From assembly GCF_003590795.1 (NCBI RefSeq), contig NZ_QYUL01000001.1, positions 1,257,001-1,321,000 of the forward strand: a stretch of DNA of 64,000 bases. The letters run 5' to 3'. Below are positions 19,870 to 39,525 of this stretch, one piece after another (positions within the stretch are counted from its first letter, which is position 1; each line of letters starts with the position of its first letter). The notes below the pieces were generated by a model. It saw nothing but the letters and a program-made list of their open reading frames with translations, did no database searches and was not told the DNA's origin. Origin of the DNA: Azospirillum cavernae. Lineage in GTDB: Bacteria > Pseudomonadota > Alphaproteobacteria > Azospirillales > Azospirillaceae. The position numbers and the translations under genes were made by a program.

Positions 19870-22027
19870 AGACGGTGCGCGGCGCCCCGACCGACACACG
19901 GTAGGTGCCGCCCGACGCTGTCAGATACGCCTTGTCGGTCAGATTCTTGACGCCGAAATCGACGCGGACCTGCCGCTTGTCGCCAATCGGGATGTAGTAC
20001 CAAGCCCCGGCGTCAACCAAGGTGTAGCTGCCCAGCTCGAACGTGTGCTGCGCGTCGCCGTAACGGTTGCCGACCAGCGTCACGCCAGCGCCCAGCCCCA
20101 GCCCCTTCAACGGGCTTTGCGGGTCCTTGAACTCATAGCTCGACCACAGGCTGGCGTTGTGCGTCGGCACGTTGGTCGGGCGGTTGCCATCGACGGTTCG
20201 GTCGCCGCTGACCAGCTTGGCGTGGACCAGACCCACCGCCGCGCGGATGTTCCAGCCCTCCGTCGGGTTGCCGACCACCGACAACTCGCCGCCGCGCGAC
20301 CGCTGGCCGCCGGTCAGAACGGCCACGCCGTTGACGGTTTCCACCACATTGTTCTGCTTGATGTCGAACAGCGCGCCGGTCATGAACAGCCGCTCGCCCA
20401 TCAGGTTGATCTTGGTTCCAACCTCATACTGGCGGCCCTTTTCCGCCGGGAAAACCTGGGTGTCGCCGTTGTAGAAATTGTGCGGCTGGAAAGTGTCGGC
20501 GTAGTTGGCGAAGAAGGACACATCCTCCAGCGCCTTCCACATCAGGCCGGCGGTCTTGGTCAGGTTGCGGTCCACCGGGTAAGAGCCGGTGGTGACGCCC
20601 GCCCCCAACAGATTTTGCACCGAGGCGCTGCCCTTGGAATATTCATAGCGCGCGCCCAACGTCAGGGTCAGCGCCCTGGTCAGGCTGATGTCGGCCTGGG
20701 CGAAGGGGCCGAAATCGGTCTGATCGACCTTGCGGGCGGTCCGCGCCGTCGGTCGGGCGCTGTCATCGACCAAGCGCCAGCTCAACGGGTTGGACGCCGT
20801 GCCGCCGGTCTGGTTGGCCCCGACATAGTTGATCCAGCTTTCCCGCTGGTTGCGGTATTCGACGCCGGTGGCGAACTTCACCGGCAGCAGCGCCTCGAAC
20901 TCGCCCTTCACCTGCACGCGGCTGAAGAAGGTCCGCAGGTCGCGGTCGTCGTTGCCTTCCACGCGCCGAACCAAACTTCCGTTCGTCAGAACGCTGCGGA
21001 CCTCGGTGTGAATTTCGTCGGTTTTTTCGCGGGCGTAATACAGCTTGCCTTCCAGCTTCCAGGCCTCCGACCCCAGCGGAACCGACACGTCCAGTTCGCC
21101 CTGATGCGAGGTGGAATCGCGGTTGGCGAAGGTCGCGTCGTAACGGGTGTTGCGGCCCGGCTCGGTCACGCTGCGCAGGCTTCCGGTGGTCGGCACGGTG
21201 ATGAAGCCGCGATCCAGCGGGCGGCTGTCCTTGCCATACTCGTAGCCGACCGTCACCGTGGCCCCGTTGGCCCCCGCCCAGCTCAGGGTCGGGGCGAAGA
21301 ACTGACGTTGCACCAGGGTGGAATCGCGGAAGCTGTTGCTCGCCTCGGCGCTGCCGACGACGCGGTAGGCGAACTCCTCCGACAGCGCGCCGGTGCTGTC
21401 GAACATCGTTTGGCGTTCGCCATAGGAGTCGACGTTCACCTCAATGTGGTTGCGCGGGGTCCAACTCGGCTTTTTGGTGGTGATGTTGACCAGACCGCCG
21501 GGGGTCATCTGGCCGATGTCGGACACCGGACCCTTGATGATCTGGATGTTTTCCACCGTGCTGGGGTCGATGCGGCTGTTGCTCTTCAACCGAACGCCGT
21601 TGCGGTAAACATCGTCGCGGCGGCGGAAGCCCCGGATGATGTAATCCTCACGCGTGCCGCCGTAACCGTCGTTGTTCACCACGTTGGGGAAGTAGCGATA
21701 AACCTCCTCCATCTCGCGGGCGTGCTGGTCTTGCAGCAATTGTTCGGGGATGACGTCGATGGTGCGCGGGATGTCGGTGATGTCGTTGGACAGACGCCCG
21801 CCGACCTCGGTGACGCGGCTGTCGTAACGCGATTGCGGGGTGCCGCCGACCATCACGGAATCGAGCACAATCGGTTCAGCGCTCGCTTTGTCGCCGGTGG
21901 TCTGCGACACGACCGGCGTGGCCATCGCCACCGTCCCGCCCATCGCCACGGCCCCCAACAGAGCCAGACGCGACACCCCCGTCTTCGCCCAACGCCGTCC
22001 AACCGCCCCCATCACACCTGTCGTCAT
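19844..22027 (-). CDS. TonB-dependent siderophore receptor
   Basis: A 727-residue outer-membrane receptor for a ferric siderophore, presumably the product of the adjacent NRPS. A signal peptide (ALLGAVAMGGTVAMATPVVSQ) is followed by the plug domain: SNDITDIPRTIDVIPEQLL, YIIRGFRRRDDVYRNGVR and IQIIKGPVSDIGQMTPGGLV, then NITTKKP. The beta-barrel ends in the aromatic terminus YGGLSLDF. No extra N-terminal signalling (STN) domain is present, so it is not a sigma/anti-sigma-coupled receptor. ATG 22027 has GGGGGA upstream; a TTG lies one codon earlier. A Fur-type box lies 50 bases upstream, indicating iron repression. Confidence 0.95.
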   Translation of the reverse strand: MTTGVMGAVGRRWAKTGVSRLALLGAVAMGGTVAMATPVVSQTTGDKASAEPIVLDSVMVGGTPQSRYDSRVTEVGGRLSNDITDIPRTIDVIPEQLLQDQHAREMEEVYRYFPNVVNNDGYGGTREDYIIRGFRRRDDVYRNGVRLKSNSRIDPSTVENIQIIKGPVSDIGQMTPGGLVNITTKKPSWTPRNHIEVNVDSYGERQTMFDSTGALSEEFAYRVVGSAEASNSFRDSTLVQRQFFAPTLSWAGANGATVTVGYEYGKDSRPLDRGFITVPTTGSLRSVTEPGRNTRYDATFANRDSTSHQGELDVSVPLGSEAWKLEGKLYYAREKTDEIHTEVRSVLTNGSLVRRVEGNDDRDLRTFFSRVQVKGEFEALLPVKFATGVEYRNQRESWINYVGANQTGGTASNPLSWRLVDDSARPTARTARKVDQTDFGPFAQADISLTRALTLTLGARYEYSKGSASVQNLLGAGVTTGSYPVDRNLTKTAGLMWKALEDVSFFANYADTFQPHNFYNGDTQVFPAEKGRQYEVGTKINLMGERLFMTGALFDIKQNNVVETVNGVAVLTGGQRSRGGELSVVGNPTEGWNIRAAVGLVHAKLVSGDRTVDGNRPTNVPTHNASLWSSYEFKDPQSPLKGLGLGAGVTLVGNRYGDAQHTFELGSYTLVDAGAWYYIPIGDKRQVRVDFGVKNLTDKAYLTASGGTYRVSVGAPRTVYGGLSLDF

Positions 22028-22076
22028 CAATCATCCCCCAAGACGTAAAGCCCGTGGCGCGCCGCGCCATTCATTA

Positions 22077-22095
22077 GCGAATAAGAGTTAATCGC
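22077..22095 (-). promoter_or_regulatory. Fur-type box upstream of the TonB receptor
   Basis: GCGAATAAGAGTTAATCGC is a 19-bp imperfect palindrome in which 7 of 9 position pairs match, as in Fur operators. It lies 50 bases before the receptor start. Inferred to mediate iron repression of the receptor-to-exporter operon. Confidence 0.6.
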
Positions 22096-22183
22096 ATTTT
22101 TGGCGGGCGTTCCGACCCACGCCCCGCTCAAAACACGCCCATGACCGCGCCGTCTTCCCCCGGACGGTCAGCCCGCCCGTCCC

Positions 22184-22393
22184 TTAGGACGCGGCGTCCA
22201 ACGCCCGGCGCAAGCTGAGCGGGCGCATGTCGGTCCACACCCGATCAATGTGGGCCATGCATTCGTCCTTCGTGCCTTCAACGCCATCGCGGCGCCATCC
22301 CTCTGGGATTGGCTTGTAGCTTGGCCACAGGGAGTATTGCTCCTCATCGTTGACCACGACGAGCAAGCGCTGATCCGCGTCGTCCCACGCCAT
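22184..22393 (-). CDS. MbtH-like NRPS chaperone
   Basis: A 69-residue cytoplasmic protein that binds and activates NRPS adenylation domains. The family pattern is clear: VVNDEEQYSLWPSYKPIPEGW, then CMAHIDRVWTDMRPLSL. ATG 22393 has AGAGG upstream and matches the usual MbtH beginning (MAWDD). It is transcribed divergently from the hydroxylase-NRPS operon, from a shared region with two Fur-type boxes. It probably serves the Asp, Ser and Gly adenylation domains of the three synthetases. Confidence 0.95.
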   Translation of the reverse strand: MAWDDADQRLLVVVNDEEQYSLWPSYKPIPEGWRRDGVEGTKDECMAHIDRVWTDMRPLSLRRALDAAS

Positions 22394-22450
22394 ACTCACA
22401 CCTCTTATGCGGGATGCGCGCACTGCCGCGCGCTGTTTGCGATGCCCTGG

Positions 22451-22478
22451 ACCATACAGGGGCACGCTCGAATTTCAA
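22451..22478 (-). promoter_or_regulatory. Candidate mbtH promoter
   Basis: Minus-strand TTGAAA and TATGGT hexamers 16 bp apart lie directly downstream of the left Fur-type box, which would cover the upstream edge of the promoter. Confidence 0.35.
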
Positions 22479-22481
22479 GAT

Positions 22482-22496
22482 TGAAAATGATTCGCA
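22482..22496. promoter_or_regulatory. Fur-type box, left copy of the divergent pair
   Basis: TGAAAATGATTCGCA fits the 7-1-7 Fur pattern TGATAATnATTATCA at 11 of 14 positions. It forms one arm of a perfect 14-bp inverted repeat with the right box. It is closest to mbtH. Confidence 0.65.
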
Positions 22497-22521
22497 GTCG
22501 CGCTAATGGTTTTTCCGCAAC

Positions 22522-22536
22522 TGCGAATCATTTGCA
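22522..22536. promoter_or_regulatory. Fur-type box, right copy of the divergent pair
   Basis: TGCGAATCATTTGCA is a near-perfect 7-1-7 palindrome. Its centre lies 40 bp from that of the left box, and it is about 60 bases upstream of the hydroxylase start. Inferred iron repression of the NRPS operon. Confidence 0.65.
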
Positions 22537-22595
22537 AGTTTCTTAAAATTCTACTCATTCGCGCGTTCTGGAATTCCAGAAGGCTGGAGGTTGGC

Positions 22596-23590
22596 GTGGA
22601 AACTCTGGAAAAACTGCCCCTGTCCATCGAAATCCGCAAACTGGGGCCGGGTCCCGGCGACGTGGTGGTGGTCGCCCCGCAGGACGACGCCCCGCAGCCG
22701 CTGACGCGGTCCGACGCGATCGCCGCCATCGTCGACCGCCATTTGCTGCGCGAGGGAGCCATCCTGTTTCGGGGGTTCGACATCCTTGGGGAACAGCCGT
22801 TCCAGGCCTTCGCGTCGGCGTTCGGCGATCCGCTGCTGGATTACCGCTTCGGCTCCACCCCACGCACCGACCTTGGCGACGGGGTTTACACCAGCACCGA
22901 ATACCCGGCCCATCAGGTCATCCCCCTGCACAACGAGCAGTCCTACACGCGGTCCTGGCCGCTGCGCTTGTGGTTCCATTGCGTGATCCCAGCGGAGGAG
23001 GGCGGCGAGACGCCCATCGCCGACAGCCGCATCGTGTATGACCGGCTGGAACCGGCCCTGCGGCGGCGCTTCGCCGAAAAGCGCCTGTGCTACAGCCGCA
23101 ATTACGGCGGCGGGTTGGATGTTCCCTGGCAAAAGGTCTTCGGCACGGACGACCGCGCCACCGTCGAGGGCTATTGCCGGGACAACGGCATCACTTGCGA
23201 GTGGAAGCCGGACGGCGATTTGCGGACCCGTCAGATCGTGCAGGCGGTGGCCGACCACCCGATCACCGGCGAGACCGTCTGGTTCAACCAGGCCCACCTG
23301 TTCCACGTCTCCAACCTCGACCCGGCGGTGCAAGAGGCGCTGCTGAGCATCGCGGGCGATTCCTGGAATTTGCCGCGCAACGTCTTTTACGGCGACGGCT
23401 CCCCGCTGGAGGACAGCGCGCTTCAGGAAATTCGCGGCGTTCTCGACGCCTGCACCATCCGCTTTCCGTGGCGGGCGGGGGACGTGCTGATGCTGGACAA
23501 CATGCTGTTCGCCCACGCCCGTTCGACCTTCCGGGGCAAGCGCAAGGTGCTGGTGGCGATGGCCCAACCCTGCTCGGAAGGAGCGGCCTC

Positions 23591-23594
<4 letters not shown>
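22596..23594 (+). CDS. Stand-alone TauD/SyrP-like Fe(II)/2-oxoglutarate dioxygenase, putative aspartyl beta-hydroxylase
   Basis: 332 residues. The iron ligands are visible as LHNEQSY (His112, Glu114, an HxE pair as in clavaminate-synthase-like members) and the distal FAHAR (His307) with the following basic segment for 2-oxoglutarate. In siderophore clusters such stand-alone enzymes hydroxylate the beta-carbon of carrier-bound aspartate, giving an iron-binding alpha-hydroxycarboxylate. This is the first gene of the NRPS operon, and its stop overlaps the GTG of the first synthetase (GTGA). GTG 22596 was chosen because GGAGG lies 5 bases upstream. Starts further upstream would run into the right Fur-type box. 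The three Asp modules downstream are the obvious targets. Hydroxylation of a different residue cannot be excluded by sequence alone. Confidence 0.88.
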
Positions 23595-31471
<7,877 letters not shown>

Positions 31472-31474
31472 ATC

Positions 31475-34400
31475 ATGACGACGACGGTCGATTCCCACGC
31501 CATCGCCGCGCGCCTGCACCGGCTGCCCGCCGAGACGCGCGCCCGCTTCCGCGCCCAGTTGGAGGAGCGCGGCGTTGACAGTTGGTCGCTCCCGCTCGTG
31601 CCGTTCTCCGGCGACGCCGTCGCCGACGGCGGCGAAACCGTCGGTCCCTTGTCCTGCGGGCAGGCCCGGCTGTGGGTGATAGACCGGGTCGAGAGCGGCG
31701 GCGGTCAACCGGGCACGGCGCTGTACAACCTCGCCACCCAGGTGGAGATCACCGGGGCGTTGGACGTCGCGGCCCTGCGGCGCGCGCTGGATGGGCTGCT
31801 CGAACGCCACGACATTCTGCGCACGGTGTATGAGCCGGGCGACGGCGACGGCGCGCCGCCGCGTCAACGGGTTCTGCCCCGCTGGCCCGACGTCTTGGAT
31901 GTCTTGACGCTGGACGACCCTGCCCCCGCCGCCCGCGACGCCCATCTTCAGGCCCGGTGCGACCGCCCGTTCGATCTGGCGCGCGACCCGCCCCTGCGCG
32001 CCCATCTTTTGCCGATGGGCGAGGGGGTTTGGCGTCTGCTTCTGGTGATCCACCACATCGCCTGTGACGCGTGGTCGGAAGCCATCCTGATTCGCGACCT
32101 CGCCCAGCTTTACGAGCGTCACGCGCAAGGCGCGCCGCCGCCGGTGACAGCCGCGCCAATCCGCCTGAGCCATCGCGACGTCGCCCGTTGGCAACGCGAT
32201 TGGCTGGAGGGCGGCGACTGCGCCCGCCAAACCGCCTTCTGGCGCCGCCATCTCGACGGCGCGCCGGAAGAGTTGGCTTTGCCGCTCGACCGCCCGCGCC
32301 CGTCCCCCTCGCGGCGCACCCATGAGGGGGCGGAGATCGAGGCGGCGATCCCCGCCGCCCAACTGGCCGGTTTGACCGCGCTGGCGGCCCGGCACGGCGC
32401 GACGCTCTACGCCGTCGCCCGCGCCGCCTTCACGCTGCTGCTGGGGCGTTACGGCGACACCGACGATCTGGTGTTGGGAACCACGGTGGCCAACCGCCAG
32501 CGGCCCGAATTGGCCGATCAGATCGGCTTCTTCGCCAACACCCTGCCGATCCGCCACCGCTTCGATTGGAACGACCGCTTTTCCGACTTCCTCGATCAAG
32601 CGACCGCCGTGCAGATCGAGGCGTTCGACCATCAGGATCTGCCCTTTGACCGGCTGCTCGACGCGCTGGAGATCCGACGCGGCGGCCCGGCGTCGCCCCT
32701 GTTTCAGGTCCTGTTCGTCCATCAGAACGTGCCGCGCGAGACTCTCGCGCTCGCCAACGCCGCCTTGCGGCCGCTGCCACTGCCCAAAAGCCGGGCGCGT
32801 TTCGACCTGACCTTGCGTCTGCACACCGGCGATCAAGCCCCGCGCGTGGCGCTGGAATACAGCCGCGAGCTGTTCGACGACGCCACGGCGGCCCGGCTGC
32901 TCGACGATTACGCCGCGCTGCTGGAGCAGATCGCCGAGGACGCCGATCAACCGCTGTCCACCTATCGTCTGCGCCATGAATCCACGCCGCTGCGCGGCCC
33001 GGCGGCGCTTGCGGCCCCCGACGACGCGCTGAGCGCCTTCCTGCGACAAGACGGCGCGCGCGCGGCGTTGCGCTGGACCGACGGGGCGATGAGCTACGCC
33101 GCGTTGAACGCGCGCGCCGACCATGTGGCGCGCGCGCTTGGCCGACAAGAGGGGCGGCGGATCGGCGTTTTGCTGCCGCGCGGCCCGGCCCAACCGGCGG
33201 CGATGCTCGCCGTGTGGAAGGCCGGAGCCTGCTGGACGCCGCTGGACGGCGCCCTGCCCGCCGAGCGGCTGCGCTGGATCGCCGAAGACGCCGCGCTCGC
33301 CGCCGTCATCGGCCAAGGCCCCGCGCCGCATTGGCTCCCGCCCGCCGCCGTCTGGCTTGACCTTGACCCGTCCGCCGAACCGGGTGACGCCGCGACGGCC
33401 CAAGCAACGGCCAGCCCCGCTCAACCGGCCCCGAACCGCCCGGCTTATGTGATCTACACCTCCGGCTCCACCGGGCGGCCCAAGGGGGTGGAGGTCAGCC
33501 ACGGCGCGCTGGTCGCCTACGCGCGCGGCGTCGCCGACGCGCTGAACTGGCCGACGGACGCGGCCTTGGCGGCGCTCTCCTCCGTCGCCGCCGATCTGGG
33601 CTTCACCAGCCTGTGGGGGGCGCTGCTGACCGGGCGGACGCTGCGCCTGCTCGACGACGCCGAATGCGCCGACCCGGAAACGCTGGCCCGCGCGCTTGAC
33701 CACGTCCCCGCCGATGTTTTGAAAATCGTGCCGTCGCATCTCGACGCGCTGCTGGCCCTGCCGTCGCCCCAGCGCTTGCTGCCGCGCCGCGCCCTGATTC
33801 TGGGCGGCGAGGCGGCCCCGGCGGGGTTGCTCGACCGGCTGGCCAGCCTCGCCCCCGCCATGGAGATCTGGAACCATTACGGGCCGACCGAGACCACCGT
33901 CGGCGTCGCCATCCACCGCCTGACGCCCGGCCAGGAAACCCACCTGAGCCGCGCCTTGGGCGACAGCGTCCTCCACACGCTGGACAGCCGGATGCGCCCG
34001 ACGCCCGTCGGGGCGGCGGGCGATCTGTGGATCGGCGGCGACCAATTGGCCCTTGGCTATGTCGGCGCGCCGGGCCTGACCGCCGAGCGCTTCGTCGCCA
34101 CCGCCGAAGGCGGGCGGCTCTACCGCACCGGCGACCGGGCGCGCCGCCTGCCCGCCAACGCGGCGAACCCCCAAGGCGGCGTCGCCTTCCTCGGGCGCGC
34201 CGACGGGCAGGTGAAGATCAACGGCTTCCGGGTGGAGCTGGGCGAAATCGAAACCCAGGCGCGCCGCGCGGGCGTCGCCCAGGCGGTCGCGCTGGCCGTC
34301 CCCGGCCCGAACGGCGCGCGTCTGGCGCTGGTCGCGACCGACGGCGGCCCGGACGTCGCCACGCTGCGCGCCCGGTTGGCCGAAACCCTGCCCGGCTACA

Positions 34401-37400
34401 TGACGCCGCGCGACATTCGGCTGGTGGAATCGCTGCCGCTGCTGCCCAACGGCAAGATCGACCGCCGCCGCCTGCTCGACGAGGCCGCCGCCCACGCCGC
34501 CAATCCACAAGGCGCCGCAGCGCCGGACCGCGCGATCAACGCGCTGACCGTCCGAATTCAGGCGCTGTTCGCGCGGGTGCTGACTCGCGCGGTCGGGCCG
34601 GACGACAATTTCTTCGCCGCTGGCGGCGATTCCATCCTTGGGCTGCGGTTGGCGGCTCTGGCCCGCGCCGACGGCCTGCCGCTGACGCCCAAAATGCTGT
34701 TCGAGCAGGAAACCCCGGCGGCGGTCGGCGCGGCGCTGGCCCAAATCCTGCCGCCCGAGGACGCGCCCGCCCTCACCCCCACCACCCAAGCGGTGCTGGA
34801 CCTGTTCCGCGAGGCCCTGCGCCGTCCCGATCTGGGCGCGGACGAGGATTTCTTCGCGGCGGGCGGCGATTCCATCCTGTGCCTTCAGGTCGCCGCCAAG
34901 GCGCGACGCGGCGCGCTGGCCTTGACGCCGAAGCTGGTCTTCGACCACCCCACCGCGCGCGCCGCCGCCGACGCCCTGGACCGCACGGCGCCGCCATCCA
35001 CCGCGAGCGCCATTCTGGACTCCGCCGCGCCCGTGCCGCTGCGGCCGATCCAGCGCTGGTTCCTCGCCCAGCGCCAGCCACGGCCCGGCCATTGGAACCA
35101 GTCGATCCTGCTGGAGCTTCACCAGCCGGTCGCGCCCGACACTTTGCAAGCCGCGCTTGACGCGCTGGTCCGCCGTCACCCGGCGCTGTCGATGGCGTTC
35201 GCCGCCGACCCGGATGGCGGTTGGACGCAAGTGTGGCGCCCGGCGGCGGGAGCCGTTCCGCTGTCCCGCCACCGCGTCGCCTCGGCGGACGCGCTGGACG
35301 CTTTGCTGCCAACGCTGCAACCGGAATTCGACCTCGCCCAGCCGCCCTTGATCCGCGCCGCCTTGATCGACAGCGACGCGGCGCCCCACGCCCATCTGCT
35401 GCTCTCCATCCATCATTTGGCGGTGGACGGCGTGTCGTGGCGCGTCCTGCTCGACGATTTGTTCAGCGCGTCGGGTCGGCTTTCCGATCCGGGCGACGGC
35501 CCGGTCATGGCGCTCGCCGCGTTCCACGCCGCCGCGACGCCCGACGACGCCCTGCTGGAGCGCGCCCGCGCCCATTGGCGCGACGAAGCTCCGGGGCTGC
35601 GCGCCGCGACCGACGCCATCCTCGCCCGCGCCTTCAACGGCGCCTTCAACGGCGACGCCCCGAAAGGCCCGTGGCGAAACCACGAGAGCGTCGAGCGTCG
35701 GGACACGCTGGACGCCGCCGGGCTTGGCCCCGCCCCGCGCGACGCGCTGCTCGCCGCGCTCTGCGAGGCTCTGGCGCTCTGGAACGGGCATGACGAGCTG
35801 GCGATCGAGATGGAGGCCCATGGGCGCGACGGGCTGGACGGCGCCCAGGCGACGGCGGTGGGTTGGTTCACCAGCCGCTACCCGCTGCGCCTGCGCTGGC
35901 GGGCCGACGCCAGCCCCGCCGCCAACCGCGCGGCCATCGCCGCGCAGGTGAACGCTGTGCCGGACGGCGGGCGCGGCTTCGGCCTGCTGCGCCACGGCCC
36001 GAACGGGGCGGCGGCGGAGGTCGCCAACCTCCCGGTTCCTCCGGTCGTGTTCAACCATCATGGCCAGATCAACAGGGGCGGTGACGGGGACGGATCGGTC
36101 CGCCGGTCGCCGCGCGCCGTGCCGAACCAGCGCCACCCCGACAACCACCGCCTGCACGCGCTGGAACTGGACACGGTCATCGAAGACGGAACCCTGCGCC
36201 TGCGTTGGGCGTGGCCCCGCGACGCCGCGTCGATGGCGGCGCTGCCTGATTTGTTCCTTGAGCGGCTGGCCGCTCATCTGTCCCTTGAGCGGCTCGCCGC
36301 CGCGTCGGACCCGGCGACCGAAGAACGCTACCCCCTGTCGCCGGTGCAGACCGGCCTGTTGTTCCACGCGCTGACCGACGCCGGGCGTGGCCAGTATCTC
36401 AATCAAGTGATCGTCCGGCTGGACGGCGCGCTGGACGCGGAGCGGTTCCGCGCCTGCTGGCAGGCGCTGGTCGATCATCACCCCGCCCTGCGCACCGGCT
36501 TCCACTGGCCGCAGGATGGCGACCCGCAGCAAAGCGTCGCCGCCCGCGCTGCCCTGCCCTGGCGTTCGCTGGACTGGAGCGCGACCGATTCCGGGCCGGA
36601 GGCGCTGCGCCGGGAGGCCGACCGCGATCTGGCCGCCGGGCTGGATCTGACCCGACCGCCGTTGATGCGGGTCACGCTGTTGCGCTTGGCCGCCGACCGC
36701 CACGCGCTGATCTGGACCCGTCACCACCTGATCGCCGACGGCTGGTGCACCGCCCGCCTGATGGGCGAGGTGGCGGAGCGCTACCGCGCGGCGCTCAATG
36801 GACAGGCCCCCGTCATCGACAGCCCGCCGCCCTACCGTGACTTCATCGCGTGGCTGAGCCGCCGCGATCCCGCCGCCGGGCGCGCCTATTGGGCCGAACA
36901 GGTCGGCGACGTGACCGAACCGGCCCGTTTGCCGCGCGGCGGCGCCCCCGACGGCGGCGCCCATCACCGCGAAACCGCCTTGTCCCCCGCCCGCTTCGCC
37001 GCGCTCAAGGCGCGGGCCGCCCGCGCCCGCGTGACCGTCAACACCCTGTGCCAGACGGCGGCGGCGTTGGCCCTGGCCCGCCACACCGGGCGCGACGACG
37101 TCATTCTGGGGGTCGTCGGGGCCGGTCGTCCGGTCGATCTGCCCGGCGCCGACCGCATGATCGGTCTGTTCATCACCACCATCCCCTTGCGGGTCCGCAT
37201 CGACCCGCACCAGCCGCTGGACGCGCTGCTGCGCGCCGTGCAGCGGCGGATGAGCGACGCCCGCGACCACGAACACACGCCGCTGACCGAGATTCAGGCG
37301 GCGGCCCCCGTCCGCGACGCGCTGTTCGACACGCTGCTGGTGTTCGAGAATTACCCGCTGCCCGCCGGATCGGGCGAGGGGCCGTTGCGCGCCACGCTGG

Positions 37401-39525
37401 AACGCGCCATCGAGCGCACCAACTACCCGCTCTCCCTGGTGCTGATCCCGCGCGAGGGGCTGACGCTGCGGACCACCGCCGACCGCGCGGTGATTGACGA
37501 CGCCATCGCCGACAGCGTGGCCGACACGCTGATGACCATCCTCACCCACATGGCCGACGCGCCAGAGCAAACGGTGGAGTCGCTGCTTTCCCTCCTCCCG
37601 CCGGGCGAGCTTGAGCGCCAGCGCGTTTGGAACGCGACGGCGTCGGACCTTGGCGGCTTCGCGCCGCTGGGGACGTTGTTGAGCGAGCAGGCGGCGCGGA
37701 CCCCCGACGCCGTCGCGCTGGAATGGGAAGCCGATGGCCGGACCGAGCGGCTGAGCTACGCCGCGCTCGACCGCCGGTCCAACCGGCTGGCCCATTGGCT
37801 GATCGCCCAGGGCTGCCGCCCCGACGACCGCGTCGCGCTCTGCTTCGACCGCTCGCCCGAGCTGGTCATCGCCATCCACGCCGCCGTCAAGGCGGGGTGC
37901 GCCTATCTGCCGCTCGACCCCGAACACCCCGCCGCCCGCCTCGCGACCATGCTGGAGGATGGCGGCGCGGCGTTGGCGCTGACACAAAGCCACCACCGCG
38001 ACCGGCTGCCCACCCCCCAGATTCCAGACGATCCCGGCCTGACCGTGGCGATCCTCGACGCCGACGCCACGCTCGCCGACGGCCAGCCCGACCACCTCCC
38101 CAACCGGCCCGTCGCCCCCGGTCAGTTGGCCTACGCCCTCTTCACCTCCGGCTCGACCGGGCGGCCCAAGGCGGTCGGCGTGCCGCAGGCCGGCCTGCTC
38201 AACCGGCTGCGCTGGATGCAGGACCGCTATCGCCTGTCCCCCGCCGACGCCGTGCTGCAAAAGACCCCCTACGGCTTCGACGTGTCGGTTTGGGAGTTCT
38301 TCTGGCCGCTGATGACCGGCGCCCGGCTGGTGCTGGCCGGACCCGGCGAGCATCGCGACGCCGCCCGCCTGACCGCCTTGATCGAGACGCACGGCGTCAC
38401 CACCCTGCATTTCGTCCCGGCGATGCTCCAGGTCTTCCTCGACGCGCTGGAGCCGGGCCGTTGCGCCGGGCTGACCCGCCTGCTGTGCAGCGGCGAGGCG
38501 CTGCCCGCCGCCCTGCGCGACCGCTGCCTCGCCGCCCTGCCCGCCGAACTGCACAACCTCTACGGCCCGACCGAGGCCTCCATCGACGTCACCGCCTGGG
38601 ATTGCCGGGCCGAGCCGCAAGGCTCCGTGCCGATTGGCCGCCCCATCGCCAACATCCAAACCTGGATCCTCGACGGCGCGCTGAACCCGGTTCCGGTCGG
38701 CGTCGCGGGCGAACTTTATCTGTCCGGGATCGGGCTGGCGCGCGGCTATCTCGGGCGACCCGGCCTGACGGCGGCGGCCTTTTTGCCGAACCCGCTGGCC
38801 GACAGTCCAGACCACCGCCTCCTCTACCGCACCGGCGACCTCGCCCGCCACCGCCCCGACGGCGCCATCGAGTATCTCGGGCGCGCCGACTTCCAGGTGA
38901 AGATCCGGGGCCAGCGCGTCGAATTGGGCGAGATCGAAGCCGCCCTGGCCGCCCTGCCCAGCGTGGCCGAGGCCGTCGTCGCCGCCTCCACCAGCGCCAA
39001 CGGCGAGGCGACTTGGCTCACCGCCTGGATCGTCCCCCCGGCGGGCATTCCCGCCCCCACCCCGGACGAGGCCCGCGCCGCCCTGGCCCACAGCCTGCCC
39101 GACCACATGATCCCCGCCGTCCTCCTCACCCTCGACCGCATGCCGGTCAATCAGAACGGCAAGATCGACCGCAAGGCCCTGCCCCAGCCGCAACCGCCCG
39201 ACAGCGGCGGAGCCGCGCCGCAGGGCGAGACCGAAGCCGCCCTGGCGACCCTGTGGAGCGAGCTTCTCGGCCACCCGATTGACAGCCGGGACGCGCATTT
39301 CTTCCTGGCGGGCGGGCATTCGCTGCTGGCCCCGCGTCTGGCGGCGCGCATCCGCGACCGCCTCCACCGCCCGGTCGAGCTGATCGCGGTGATGGCGCAC
39401 CCCGTCCTGCGCGATCTCGCCGCCCACATCGACGCGCTTCCGGTCGTTTCAAACACGATCGTTTCAAACACGGCCTCCCACGACACCGCGCCCGCCGACG
39501 GCGCCAGCTATGAACGGTTTGAGCT

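Noticed and set aside
22506-22595. Upstream start for the hydroxylase at 22506
   Set aside because: It would place coding sequence over the right Fur-type box and lacks a ribosome site, while GTG 22596 has GGAGG at the right distance.
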